Source: Cognatiyoonia sediminum
GTDB lineage: Bacteria > Pseudomonadota > Alphaproteobacteria > Rhodobacterales > Rhodobacteraceae
Reading direction: 5' to 3'
DNA: 64,000 bases
Assembly: GCF_900129845.1 (NCBI RefSeq)
Contig: NZ_FQXB01000001.1
Span: 1,178,001-1,242,000, forward strand
Shown: piece after piece, positions 54,565 through 63,134 of the stretch
How positions within the stretch are numbered: the first letter of the stretch is position 1
Layout of the letters: every line of letters begins with the position of its first letter
Program-made: the position numbers and the translations under genes
The notes under the pieces: model-generated
Told to the model about the DNA's origin: nothing
Seen by the model: only the letters and a program-made list of their open reading frames with translations
The model's database searches: none

Positions 54565-55277
54565 CCGCAGGCGAAACCGTCCCCATCGGGGTCAATGCCA
54601 CGCGGATCACGTTCTGGCCCGCCACGCGCGAGGAAGTCGCGTTGTGCATCGTCAGGCGTGTTGTAACTGGCGCAATTGCGCTGGAACCGAGATTCACCTG
54701 ACAGAAGCGAACGGCTATACCATTCCTGCCCCTTCTGGTTCGGCGCGTTAAGCGCATAGGCAACGATGTTCGGCCCGGTGTTGTCTGATCGCGTTGGAAG
54801 AGCTGTGGGTTCAATTTGCTGACGCGCAGCGGCTTGCGCAGCACGGCGTTCCGCATCGCTTTCGATGCTCTCTCGAGAGGACACGGCGCTGAAATCCTGC
54901 TCGTCTGAAATCGCTGGATTGCTGGCAAGCTCCGGAGCTGGGTTGTCCGGCGACGCTTCTACGCCCGCGATCCGGCCTGTTTCGGGCGCAGGTTGAGGAA
55001 CAGAAATCGCAGACAACGGCGCACCAACACCTTGCGATTGTCCGATGCCAACTGCAGCCAATTCCTCGGACGTTATGGTGCCGGAATTGAGTGGCGTAGG
55101 CTGTGCGGACGTTTCATCGACCACCGGAACACCCGTTAAAGCAGCCTCACGCTCCGCACGTTGGCGTTCAAACTCTGAATAGTTGGAAAACCCAACGCCG
55201 CGACCACTATCAGGGACTGGACCGGCACAAGCGGCCAAAAGTGTTACAATCGCGGAAGACGCTACAAGAAGTCTCAC
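54525..55277 (-). CDS. Lipoprotein with a C-terminal excalibur-like domain
   Basis: The 250-residue protein starts MRLLVASSAIVTLLAACAGP, with lipobox LAAC and Cys17 lipidated. A long Ser/Pro/Ala/Glu-rich region (about 25-175) is probably disordered. The C-terminal about 60 residues hold paired Cys (RNCASYNTPDDAQRDF; DGFACGWDPAPF) and a DPDGDG calcium-type loop, as in excalibur domains. It precedes the amidase gene, which suggests an envelope role, but the function is unknown. Confidence 0.8.
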   Translation of the reverse strand: MRLLVASSAIVTLLAACAGPVPDSGRGVGFSNYSEFERQRAEREAALTGVPVVDETSAQPTPLNSGTITSEELAAVGIGQSQGVGAPLSAISVPQPAPETGRIAGVEASPDNPAPELASNPAISDEQDFSAVSSRESIESDAERRAAQAAARQQIEPTALPTRSDNTGPNIVAYALNAPNQKGQEWYSRSLLSGESRFQRNCASYNTPDDAQRDFLARGGPERDPRGIDPDGDGFACGWDPAPFRLAAGN

Positions 55278-55310
55278 AATGTTCCCCTAATCAGCTCGGC
55301 CTACTGTAAA

Positions 55311-56786
55311 TTACCACCACTTATCCGGTTTGGCCACAAAGCCAGCTGCACGTTCGAGTGAGTATGCAACATTCAGCAGATCGCCCTCTTCCCAAGGACG
55401 ACCAATCAACTGAAGACCGAGCGGAAGGCCAGACGCATCCAAACCAGCAGGAATGGCGATCCCTGGCAATCCTGCCAAGTTGACCGTTACCGTGAACACG
55501 TCGTTCAAGTACATCTGGATCGGGTCCATATTCTCGCCCAACCCAAAGGCCGCAGACGGTGTTGCCGGTGTCAGGATGGCATCGACACCATCAGCGAAGA
55601 CCTTTTCGAAGTCCTGTTTGATCAACGCGCGCACTTTGCGAGCGCGGTTATAGTAAGCGTCGTAGAAGCCGGCAGAGAGTACATAAGTACCGACCATCAC
55701 GCGGCGCTGAACCTCTGCCCCGAATCCTTCGGCGCGGGTCTTTTCGTACATCTCGGTGATGCCGTCGCCCGCGTCGAGCTTGGCGCGGTGACCGAAGCGT
55801 ACACCGTCATAGCGCGCGAGGTTTGAAGACGCCTCGGCTGGCGCGATCACATAATACGCCGGCAGCGCATATTTTGTGTGCGGGAGGCTGATATCTTTGA
55901 TCTCGGCCCCAGCGTCTTTTAGCATCTCCGTGCCGTCTGACCACAATTTCTCGATCTCTGCAGACATACCGTCCATGCGATATTCTTTTGGAATACCAAT
56001 GGTTTTGCCTTTGATGTCGCCGGTCAGCGCGGCTTCGAAGTTTGGCACGGGCAAATCCGCGCTGGTGCTGTCTTTGGGATCATGCCCGCACATCGCTTCG
56101 AGCATGATCGCAGCATCACGCACGTCTTTAGTCATCGGACCCGCTTGGTCGAGTGACGACGCAAAAGCGACAATACCCCAACGGCTGACCCGCCCGTAAG
56201 TTGGCTTGATACCTGTGATGCCGGTAAATGCCGCTGGCTGGCGAATGGATCCGCCGGTGTCTGTACCCGTTGCCGCGACGCACAAATCCGCCGCTACAGC
56301 AGCGGCAGACCCACCAGACGATCCGCCCGGTGTCAGGTCGCGATCATCCACTTTCCACGGGTTGACCACATTGCCATAAACAGAGGTCTCGTTGGACGAA
56401 CCCATGGCGAATTCGTCCATGTTGAGCTTACCCAACATCACGGCGCCTGCATCGAACAGTTTGCTTGTGACGGTCGATTCATATTCGGGCTTGAAGCCAT
56501 CCAGAATGCCGGACGCGGCTTGGGATTTGACGCCTTTGGTGCAGAACAAGTCTTTGATCCCGAGTGGGATGCCACACATATCAGGGGCGTCACCCTCGGC
56601 GATGCGTTGATCAGCGGCTTTGGCTTGATCCGCTGCAATATTAAGTGTGCCTTCGACATAGGCGTTCAATGCGCCAGACGCTTCAACTTCCTTTGAATAT
56701 GCGCCCGTAACTTCAGCGCTCGATGTATCGCCTTTGCGCATCGCATCGCGGGTTTGGGCCAGAGTGAGTTTCGTCAGATCGCTCAT
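55311..56786 (-). CDS. gatA: Glutamyl-tRNA(Gln)/aspartyl-tRNA(Asn) amidotransferase subunit A
   Basis: GatA makes ammonia from glutamine for the GatCAB transamidation of mischarged tRNA. The 491-residue amidase-signature protein has the catalytic Lys in [11 protein letters not shown] near 72-82 and the Ser pair in [16 protein letters not shown] near 153-168. It shares one base with the gatC stop (TAATG). gatB is not in the window. Confidence 0.97.
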   Translation of the reverse strand: MSDLTKLTLAQTRDAMRKGDTSSAEVTGAYSKEVEASGALNAYVEGTLNIAADQAKAADQRIAEGDAPDMCGIPLGIKDLFCTKGVKSQAASGILDGFKPEYESTVTSKLFDAGAVMLGKLNMDEFAMGSSNETSVYGNVVNPWKVDDRDLTPGGSSGGSAAAVAADLCVAATGTDTGGSIRQPAAFTGITGIKPTYGRVSRWGIVAFASSLDQAGPMTKDVRDAAIMLEAMCGHDPKDSTSADLPVPNFEAALTGDIKGKTIGIPKEYRMDGMSAEIEKLWSDGTEMLKDAGAEIKDISLPHTKYALPAYYVIAPAEASSNLARYDGVRFGHRAKLDAGDGITEMYEKTRAEGFGAEVQRRVMVGTYVLSAGFYDAYYNRARKVRALIKQDFEKVFADGVDAILTPATPSAAFGLGENMDPIQMYLNDVFTVTVNLAGLPGIAIPAGLDASGLPLGLQLIGRPWEEGDLLNVAYSLERAAGFVAKPDKWW

Positions 56787-57073
56787 TATTCAACCACCTT
56801 CGGAACAGCAAAGAACCCTTCACGACTGTCCGGCGCATTTGCCAGAACTTTCGGCTGTTGATCACCGTCGGTGACAACATCTTCGCGACGCTTCAGGCGC
56901 TGCGGCGTTACGGACGTCATTGGCTCAACACCGTCGACATCAACCTCATTCAATTGCTCAATAAATCCAAGGATTGCGCTGAATTCCTGCGCCAAGGCGG
57001 GCAACGCGTCATCTTCCACTTTTATGCGGGCCAATTTGGCAACCCGCCGGGCGGTTTCGGTGTCGATGGACAT
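56786..57073 (-). CDS. gatC: Amidotransferase subunit C
   Basis: The 95-residue subunit stabilises GatA in GatCAB. It starts [20 protein letters not shown] and has the [22 protein letters not shown] core and the [11 protein letters not shown] and [11 protein letters not shown] ends. Directly upstream of gatA, one base shared. Confidence 0.96.
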   Translation of the reverse strand: MSIDTETARRVAKLARIKVEDDALPALAQEFSAILGFIEQLNEVDVDGVEPMTSVTPQRLKRREDVVTDGDQQPKVLANAPDSREGFFAVPKVVE

Positions 57074-57104
57074 ATCTGTCTCCGGTCAATCTGATGAGAC
57101 GCGT

Positions 57105-57773
57105 TTAGCGAGGCTGAGGGCGGTCTGCAAGGACGTGGCGCGCATAGACATGGATCATATAGGCCAACATCACAGCATTGAGGCAATGCCAGAGGAAATG
57201 AGTGCCGAACGGGATGGTGTCGCACAGGATTTCGTCCAACGAACGGAAAGTGATGGAGATCGACAAAATCACAGCACCCACTAAGAAACCGCGCGCAAGT
57301 CTGGGGCGGTTTTTGCGCAACGCTGCCGCATAGATTAGCAAGAGGAGCGGGACGGTCCAGTAGAAACTGGAAATGAAAAAGAACGGCAGTGCCTGAGCGA
57401 TCGTTGTGACCGCGGCTGCGTAAGGCAGGAATGCAATTGTTCCAAGCAGAGCCGCCCAAAGTGGCCAGCCCAGCAAATCGCGATTGACCAGATAGAGGTA
57501 GAACAGAATGAACGCGCCAATGGGCGCGACGTCTGCCAAACCGGCCCATACAGTGGCATGGGTGTGAAACAGATAGCTGCCGCTACCGATAAGGAACAGA
57601 ATGACACAGAGGATGCCGGCGCGGAAATTTTGGCCGACCAGCCGCCACATAATCAGCGCCGCGACGATGAAGGCCAAATTGGTGACGGCATTGATAGGCT
57701 CAGACCAATAGGTGAGATCCGTACGCTCGCAATAGCCGTCAAATTGCTGAAACCAGTCCACTTTAAAATCCAA
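57105..57773 (-). CDS. Ceramidase-like membrane protein (CREST superfamily)
   Basis: The 222-residue protein has about seven helices. YCERTDLTYWSEPINAVTNLAFI near 14-36, the GSGSYLFHTHATVWAGLAD stretch near 83-101 and GTHFLWHCLNAVMLAYMIH near 187-205 carry the His/Asp pattern of the ceramidase/alkaline-phytoceramidase fold (PF05875-like). Bacterial substrate unknown. It is divergent from the UPF0173 gene. Confidence 0.85.
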   Translation of the reverse strand: MDFKVDWFQQFDGYCERTDLTYWSEPINAVTNLAFIVAALIMWRLVGQNFRAGILCVILFLIGSGSYLFHTHATVWAGLADVAPIGAFILFYLYLVNRDLLGWPLWAALLGTIAFLPYAAAVTTIAQALPFFFISSFYWTVPLLLLIYAAALRKNRPRLARGFLVGAVILSISITFRSLDEILCDTIPFGTHFLWHCLNAVMLAYMIHVYARHVLADRPQPR

Positions 57774-57813
57774 TCAGGTGTCGTTAACGTATTCTTAGCT
57801 GATGGAGGGTACT

Positions 57814-58503
57814 ATGAAGATTATTTGGCTTGGCCACGCAAGTTTTCGCCTCGAAATCGCGGGTGAAACCATTCTTATCGACCCATGGCTAACGGGAAAC
57901 CCGCTGTTTCCTGACGATCAGATGGATGAGGCCCTCGCGGGCGTCACACATATTCTGATGACTCACGGCCACTTTGATCACGCATCAGAACTTGATGAAA
58001 TCGCGGAGAAAACCGGCGCGACCATCTGCGGCATTCCTGAACTTTGCGGTGCGTTCGCGGATGCGGGGCTTCCGACGATTGATTTCAACAAGGGCGGCAC
58101 GATCAAGATTGGCGACGTTGCTGTGTCCATGGTGTCCGCTAGCCATTCCTCGTCCATGAAAACCGCGAGCGGCGACAAATATGCGGGAACTGAAGCTGGA
58201 TTTATGATCGAGGCGGAAGGTCATACGATCTATGTCTCAGGCGATACTGACATTATGGCTGACATGGATTGGATGGGTGATTTCTACAATCCGGATATCG
58301 GCATCCTTTGTGCCGGCGGGCATTATACAATGGGAATGAAGGGCGCGGCGTATGCGGCCAAGCGGTATTTCAACTTCAAAACTGTTATCCCCTGCCACTA
58401 TCGGACATTCCCACTTTTGGAGCAAAGTGCAGAAGAACTGATGAATGGCCTGCCCGGGGTGAACGTAATTGAGCCGCGAGTAATGGAAGCGATCGAGCTT
58501 TAG
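57814..58503 (+). CDS. UPF0173 metal-dependent hydrolase
   Basis: A 229-residue metallo-beta-lactamase-fold protein. The start at 57814 (MKIIWLGHASFRLEIAGETI) is preceded by GGAGGG; an ATG at 57802 is less likely. The THGHFDHASEL metal motif is near 50-60 and the later SGDTDIMADMDW and IPCHYRTFP complete the set. It is the UPF0173/YtkL-like type, with unknown substrate. It shares 4 bp with tadA, tail-to-tail. Confidence 0.92.
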   Translation: MKIIWLGHASFRLEIAGETILIDPWLTGNPLFPDDQMDEALAGVTHILMTHGHFDHASELDEIAEKTGATICGIPELCGAFADAGLPTIDFNKGGTIKIGDVAVSMVSASHSSSMKTASGDKYAGTEAGFMIEAEGHTIYVSGDTDIMADMDWMGDFYNPDIGILCAGGHYTMGMKGAAYAAKRYFNFKTVIPCHYRTFPLLEQSAEELMNGLPGVNVIEPRVMEAIEL

Positions 58504-58946
58504 CGCCTTTCGGCAAAGAATTCCTTGAGCAATTGCTCTGAGTTCTCGGCTGCGATGCCATCATAAACCTCGGGAACATGGTGGCACTGCGAATGACTAA
58601 AAACGCGCGGTCCCTGAGCGACGCCGCCGGATTTTGGATCGGACGCGCCATAGTACAAACGACCAATCCGCGCATTTGAAATCGCGGCGGCGCACATCGG
58701 GCAAGGCTCCAGCGTCACATAGAGATCGCATCCCGAGAGCCTTTCCTGCCCCAAAGCTTGGCAAGCGGCACGGATCGCCAACACCTCCGCATGGGCCGTT
58801 GGGTCATTCAGCTCTCTTGTCTGGTTGCCGGCTTGCGCAATGATACCTTCTGGCCCGACGATGACAGCGCCAACCGGCACCTCGCCCCGGTTCGCAGCCG
58901 CGCGCGCCTCTTCCAGAGCTACATCCATGTAAGACTTGAAAGCCAT
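58500..58946 (-). CDS. tadA: tRNA adenosine(34) deaminase
   Basis: TadA turns A34 of tRNA-Arg(ACG) into inosine. The 148-residue protein has HAE at 52-54 and PCPMC at 81-85 with the Zn Cys82 and Cys85, and GGVAQG near 107-112. The RGEVPVGAVIV start fits TadA over general cytosine/guanine deaminases. Confidence 0.95.
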   Translation of the reverse strand: MAFKSYMDVALEEARAAANRGEVPVGAVIVGPEGIIAQAGNQTRELNDPTAHAEVLAIRAACQALGQERLSGCDLYVTLEPCPMCAAAISNARIGRLYYGASDPKSGGVAQGPRVFSHSQCHHVPEVYDGIAAENSEQLLKEFFAERR

Positions 58947-59067
58947 GCGCTTTGATTTCGTTTTGTGGCGCGAATTGCAAGGTCAGATGCCTACAGCGCG
59001 AGTTTACTGGCCAAGATGAAAGAGCATGTCATTGCCAAGATGGGGGTGTGTCGCCTATGGCGTTGGC

Positions 59068-59868
59068 ATGAGCAATACTCCTCCTCCCGGCGACCGGATC
59101 GCCAAAGTTCTCTCTCGTGCCGGTGTTGCGAGCCGCCGAGAAGCCGAACGGCTGATCGAAGCCGGCAAAGTCAGCGTCAACGGCAAGGTAATCACAAGCC
59201 CCGCGCTGAATGTGACTGAGAAGGATCGGATTTCAGTTGACGGGAAACCTGTTAAGGAACCTGACGCTGAACGCATTTGGCTTTACCACAAACCTGCGGG
59301 ATTGGTGACAACAGAACGCGATGAGAAAGGGCGCGATACGGTTTTTGCCGCCCTACCCGAAGATATGCCGCGTGTGATGTCTGTCGGTCGTTTGGACTTA
59401 AATTCTGAAGGGCTGTTGTTGCTGACCAACGACGGTGGCGTCAAACGCAAGCTTGAATTGCCATCGACCGGTTGGCTTCGGCGGTATCGCGTTCGGGTCA
59501 AGGGCAGCGTAACCGAGCCGCAGTTGGAGCAGTTGCGCAAAGGGATTACCGTCGAAGGCGTTCGCTACCAACCCATGGATGTGACATTTGATCGCCAGCA
59601 AGGCGCGAATGCGTGGCTCACGATCGCTTTGCGAGAGGGCAAGAACCGAGAAATCCGTCGCGCTATGGAAGCGATTGGTGCAGTCGTGAATCGGCTGATC
59701 CGCGTAAGCTATGGGCCATTTCAACTTGGAAACCTCAAATCAGGTGAAGTCGAAGAAGTTAAGCGCCGCGTTGTGCGGGACCAACTTGGCCTTGATCCTA
59801 AGCCAAAACCTCAAAGAACGCGCACTAAAGGCGCGAAACCGACTATGGGGAAAAAGCGGAAAGGTTGA
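59068..59868 (+). CDS. rluB: 23S rRNA pseudouridine synthase RluB/RsuA type
   Basis: From MSNTPPPGDRIAKVLSRAGV (59068) it has 266 residues: an S4 RNA-binding domain at 8-55 (VLSRAGVASRREAERLIEAG) and a catalytic domain with Asp110 in GRLDLNSEG. REGKNREIRRAMEAIG near 190-205 is typical of RluB/RsuA. A longer frame from 59026 has an unlikely N-terminus. The C-tail is Lys/Arg-rich. It is 64 bp before the TerC gene. Confidence 0.93.
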   Translation: MSNTPPPGDRIAKVLSRAGVASRREAERLIEAGKVSVNGKVITSPALNVTEKDRISVDGKPVKEPDAERIWLYHKPAGLVTTERDEKGRDTVFAALPEDMPRVMSVGRLDLNSEGLLLLTNDGGVKRKLELPSTGWLRRYRVRVKGSVTEPQLEQLRKGITVEGVRYQPMDVTFDRQQGANAWLTIALREGKNREIRRAMEAIGAVVNRLIRVSYGPFQLGNLKSGEVEEVKRRVVRDQLGLDPKPKPQRTRTKGAKPTMGKKRKG

Positions 59869-59932
59869 ACCCTTGCTGGAATCTGTCCCTCGGTGCATGC
59901 TGTGGCAAAAATAGCCAACCGGGGACATATTA

Positions 59933-60772
59933 ATGGCTGATCTTCTTACGCTGGAAAACGCGACCAATCTTTTGATGTTGTGTTTTCTTCAAGCGGTATT
60001 GGGTTTTGATAATCTTCTTTACATTTCAATCGAAAGCAAACGCGCACCAGAAGGCCAGCAGAAAGCGGTTCGTACTTGGGGCATCATCATTGCTGTGGCA
60101 TTGCGAATCGTTCTCTTGTTCACGATGATCCAGCTTCTGGCTTCGCTGTCCGAACCGTTCTGGTATTTCGAGTGGGAAGGCGTTTTGACGGGTGCGGTCA
60201 ACTTTGCGACCTGCGTATTCCTCTTTGGTGGTTTCTTTTTGATGTACACTGCCGTGAAAGAGATTTCGCACATGCTGACGATCGAACATCTCGACCATGA
60301 TGTCGAAAAACGGGAAAGCAAATCAGCAGTTCAGGTGGTTGCTTTGATCGTGATGATGAACCTAATTTTCTCATTTGATTCAGTGCTTTCTGCGCTGGCG
60401 ATTACAGATGTTTTTATCATTCTAGCGATTGCGATTGGCTTATCCGGCGTTGCGATGCTGTTGCTAGCGGACCGGGTTTCTGAGTTCCTCGAAGCGAACC
60501 GTATGTACGAAGTACTTGGTCTATTCATCCTTCTGATCGTGGGTGTGGTGCTTTTAGGTGAAGCCGGCCAAGCTGCCGTCCATGGTGTCGAAAGCATGGG
60601 TGTGCCCCATCAAGAAGCGAAAGACTTGGCGCTCAAGGTCTTTGGCTTCGAAATCGTGCCGATGTCGAAAGCGACATTCTACTTCTCCGTCGTCGTGTTG
60701 GTTATCGTCGAAGTTCTACAAACCGGTTACAAAAGAAAGCTAGACGCGGAACGGAAAGCCGCGCGCCACTAA
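59933..60772 (+). CDS. TerC-family integral membrane protein
   Basis: The 279-residue protein has seven to eight helices and the TerC acidic motifs: LQAVLGFDNLLYISIESK near 18-35 with Asp in the second helix, and LIFSFDSVLSALAITD near 141-156. TerC proteins help in tellurite resistance and in Mn2+ export to protect exported metalloproteins (recalled). GGGGA precedes the ATG. It is upstream of the XpaC/TelA genes and may act with them. Confidence 0.88.
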   Translation: MADLLTLENATNLLMLCFLQAVLGFDNLLYISIESKRAPEGQQKAVRTWGIIIAVALRIVLLFTMIQLLASLSEPFWYFEWEGVLTGAVNFATCVFLFGGFFLMYTAVKEISHMLTIEHLDHDVEKRESKSAVQVVALIVMMNLIFSFDSVLSALAITDVFIILAIAIGLSGVAMLLLADRVSEFLEANRMYEVLGLFILLIVGVVLLGEAGQAAVHGVESMGVPHQEAKDLALKVFGFEIVPMSKATFYFSVVVLVIVEVLQTGYKRKLDAERKAARH

Positions 60773-60826
60773 TTGAAAATGTTGTTTTAATTCATATGTG
60801 TAGGGAGTGAATTTGAGGGCTAAACC

Positions 60827-61030
60827 GTGTTTAGATTGATCTTAGTACTGGTGCTTATCTTAGTGGTGACAGCCGCAATCTTGATCACAATATCAGCCAT
60901 TTCAGCCGCAAAAACGGCCACTCAGATTGCAAGAGGTGACAATATGCCAAGTGCATTTCAGAACATAGCCTATGTGGCACTCTTAATTCTTATGATTGGC
61001 ATCTGCGCTGGTCTATTGGGACTGGCCTGA
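60827..61030 (+). CDS. 67-residue membrane protein with GTG start
   Basis: The start is GTG (60827) with GAGGG 8 bases ahead. Two hydrophobic segments (about 4-28 and 47-67) flank a short polar loop TATQIARGDNMPSAFQNI, so it is a hairpin membrane protein. Its TGA shares one base with the next ATG, so it is translated with the XpaC gene. I do not recognise the family; the coupling suggests a partner of XpaC/TelA. Confidence 0.65.
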   Translation: MFRLILVLVLILVVTAAILITISAISAAKTATQIARGDNMPSAFQNIAYVALLILMIGICAGLLGLA

Positions 61031-61917
61031 TGGCTAAGCGGTTCGGTGGAAAATACAGCCCGGACGGGTCAAATGATGGCTCGGAGGCAGCCCAGAAGGC
61101 AGTCTTCGATGAACGCGTCGTTGATGCCGCAGGTGCGCGGGCGAACATTCTGTTTTTGCCGGGTATTTTGCTTCTCTTCACATCACTGAATGATGGGCCT
61201 TTTGTCCTTGTTTTAGCCCTTATAGGTGCAGGGATATTGACGTTGGCGGCATGGCTCTTGCGTGAAGGTCTTCGCGCGGAAGCAGCATACAATGCCCGTA
61301 AGGTCGCGCGCCGCCCATCGATCCCTCGAAAGATGTTTGCCAGCGCTTTGACTGGCATTGGGATCGGTATAGCCGCCTACTCCGGCGACAGCGGAGTGAT
61401 TGGTTCCGTTCTTTACGGAGCCATTGCAACAGCTTTGCATGTCGCAGCCTTTGGTATTGATCCGCTCAAAGATAAGGGCATGGAAGGGATTGATACGTTC
61501 CAGCAGGACCGCGTCGCCCGCGTCGTGGATGAGGCGGACGAGCATCTTCAAGATATGCAAACGCAGATAGAACGTCTGAGAGATAGACAATTGGAAAACC
61601 GTGTTTCGGCTTTTCAGGCCACGGCACGCCGAATGATCCGTACAGTCGAAGAAGACCCGAGAGATTTGACTGCCGCACGGAAATACCTGGGCGTCTATCT
61701 GCGCGGCGCACGGGACGCGACGGTCAAATTTGTAGATCTCTACGAACGCAAACCGGACCCAGACGCGCGGGCAAATTACGAAGCCCTTTTGGAAGACCTT
61801 GAGCAAAATTTCGCAGCAAGGACAGAGAAGATGTTGCTCGATGATAGAAGCGACATGGATATTGAAATCAAAGTGCTGCGCGATCGATTGCAGCGCGAGG
61901 GTGTGAGCCTGAAATAA
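61030..61917 (+). CDS. XpaC-like protein (5-bromo-4-chloroindolyl phosphate hydrolysis family)
   Basis: The 295-residue protein has four hydrophobic segments in its first 150 residues (IGAGILTLAAWLL, FASALTGIGIGIAAY, VLYGAIATALHVAAFG) and a long charged helical tail from about 160, likely a coiled coil (DEADEHLQDMQTQIERLRDR). This is the XpaC fold, usually next to telA. Despite the name, phosphatase motifs are not visible. It lies between the 67-residue protein (1 bp overlap) and telA (14 bp gap). Confidence 0.85.
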   Translation: MAKRFGGKYSPDGSNDGSEAAQKAVFDERVVDAAGARANILFLPGILLLFTSLNDGPFVLVLALIGAGILTLAAWLLREGLRAEAAYNARKVARRPSIPRKMFASALTGIGIGIAAYSGDSGVIGSVLYGAIATALHVAAFGIDPLKDKGMEGIDTFQQDRVARVVDEADEHLQDMQTQIERLRDRQLENRVSAFQATARRMIRTVEEDPRDLTAARKYLGVYLRGARDATVKFVDLYERKPDPDARANYEALLEDLEQNFAARTEKMLLDDRSDMDIEIKVLRDRLQREGVSLK

Positions 61918-61931
61918 TACGGGGGATTATT

Positions 61932-63128
61932 ATGTCTGAGACTATTCGCGAACAAGCGCAGGCCAGCTTGGCTGAAGTTGAAAAAGTGACAGCCGTTGTG
62001 CTGCCAGAACCGGCTGGTGACTTGGTTTCGCTGGAGGGCGCCGACACAGCAACCTCAGCCGAAATCAACAAACGTATGGCCGAGTTGGATATGACCGACA
62101 CGCAATCGATCGTCTCATTTGGCTCCAACGCGCAAGCAGAGTTGCAAGAGATTTCCCAGTCGATGCTGCAAGGCGTTCGAAACAAGGATGTTGGTCCGGC
62201 AGGTGACAGCCTTCGGAACATCGTCAGCACCATTCGCGGGTTCTCGATTTCTGAACTCGACACGCGCAGAAAGCGGAGCTGGTGGGAACGTCTGACCGGC
62301 CGCGCAGCGCCCATGGCCAAGTTTGTTGCGCGATTTGAAGAGGTTCAGGGTCAAATCGATATGATCACGGACGATCTCTTAAGGCATGAGCATGTCCTTT
62401 TGAAGGATATCGAAAGCCTTGATGTGCTCTACGAAAAGACGCTCAATTTCTACGACGAACTTGCACTCTACATCGCTGCGGGCGAAGCCAAAATCGCCGA
62501 TCTTGATGCGAATGAAATCCCAGCGAAAGAAGCCGATGTGCAAGCGGCGCCAGAAGACCAAGGCGTGATGAAAGCGCAAGAGCTGCGCGATCTACGCGCG
62601 GCGCGGGACGATCTTGAACGCAGAGTGCATGATCTGAAGTTGACGCGCCAAGTTACGATGCAGTCTTTGCCATCCATCCGGCTCGTGCAAGAAAATGACA
62701 AGTCGCTGGTGACAAAGATTAACTCCACCTTGGTCAATACTGTACCACTTTGGGAAACTCAGTTGGCTCAAGCCGTCACGATCCAGCGCAGTGCAGAAGC
62801 AGCTGAGGCTGTACGTGACGCAAATGATCTGACGAATGAACTTCTTAAAGCCAACGCGGCCAACTTGCGCGATGCCAACAGCGTTATCCGCCAGGAAATG
62901 GAACGCGGTGTGTTTGACATCGAAGCTGTCAAAGAGGCGAACGAAAACCTGATCGCGACCATCAACGAAAGCTTGGAAATCGCAGACGAAGGAAAACGCA
63001 AACGCGCTGAAGCTGAAAAAGAGCTTCAGAATATGGAACATGAGCTTAAAGAAACGCTCGCTTCCGCTAAGGCACGTCAGACCGGGACCGGTGATACCAT
63101 CGGAACCGCTGCAGGTGCGGGCGATTAA
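61932..63128 (+). CDS. telA: TelA-like toxic anion resistance protein
   Basis: The 398-residue protein is almost wholly helical, soluble and acidic, with the TelA core (RRKRSWWERLTGRAAPMAKF near 110-130; LPSIRLVQENDKSLVTKINSTLVNTVPLWE near 240-270) and a coiled-coil end. TelA/KlaA proteins are tied to tellurite and other stress, with unknown mechanism. It follows XpaC by 14 bp in one operon. Confidence 0.9.
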   Translation: MSETIREQAQASLAEVEKVTAVVLPEPAGDLVSLEGADTATSAEINKRMAELDMTDTQSIVSFGSNAQAELQEISQSMLQGVRNKDVGPAGDSLRNIVSTIRGFSISELDTRRKRSWWERLTGRAAPMAKFVARFEEVQGQIDMITDDLLRHEHVLLKDIESLDVLYEKTLNFYDELALYIAAGEAKIADLDANEIPAKEADVQAAPEDQGVMKAQELRDLRAARDDLERRVHDLKLTRQVTMQSLPSIRLVQENDKSLVTKINSTLVNTVPLWETQLAQAVTIQRSAEAAEAVRDANDLTNELLKANAANLRDANSVIRQEMERGVFDIEAVKEANENLIATINESLEIADEGKRKRAEAEKELQNMEHELKETLASAKARQTGTGDTIGTAAGAGD

Positions 63129-63134
63129 GAGCTT

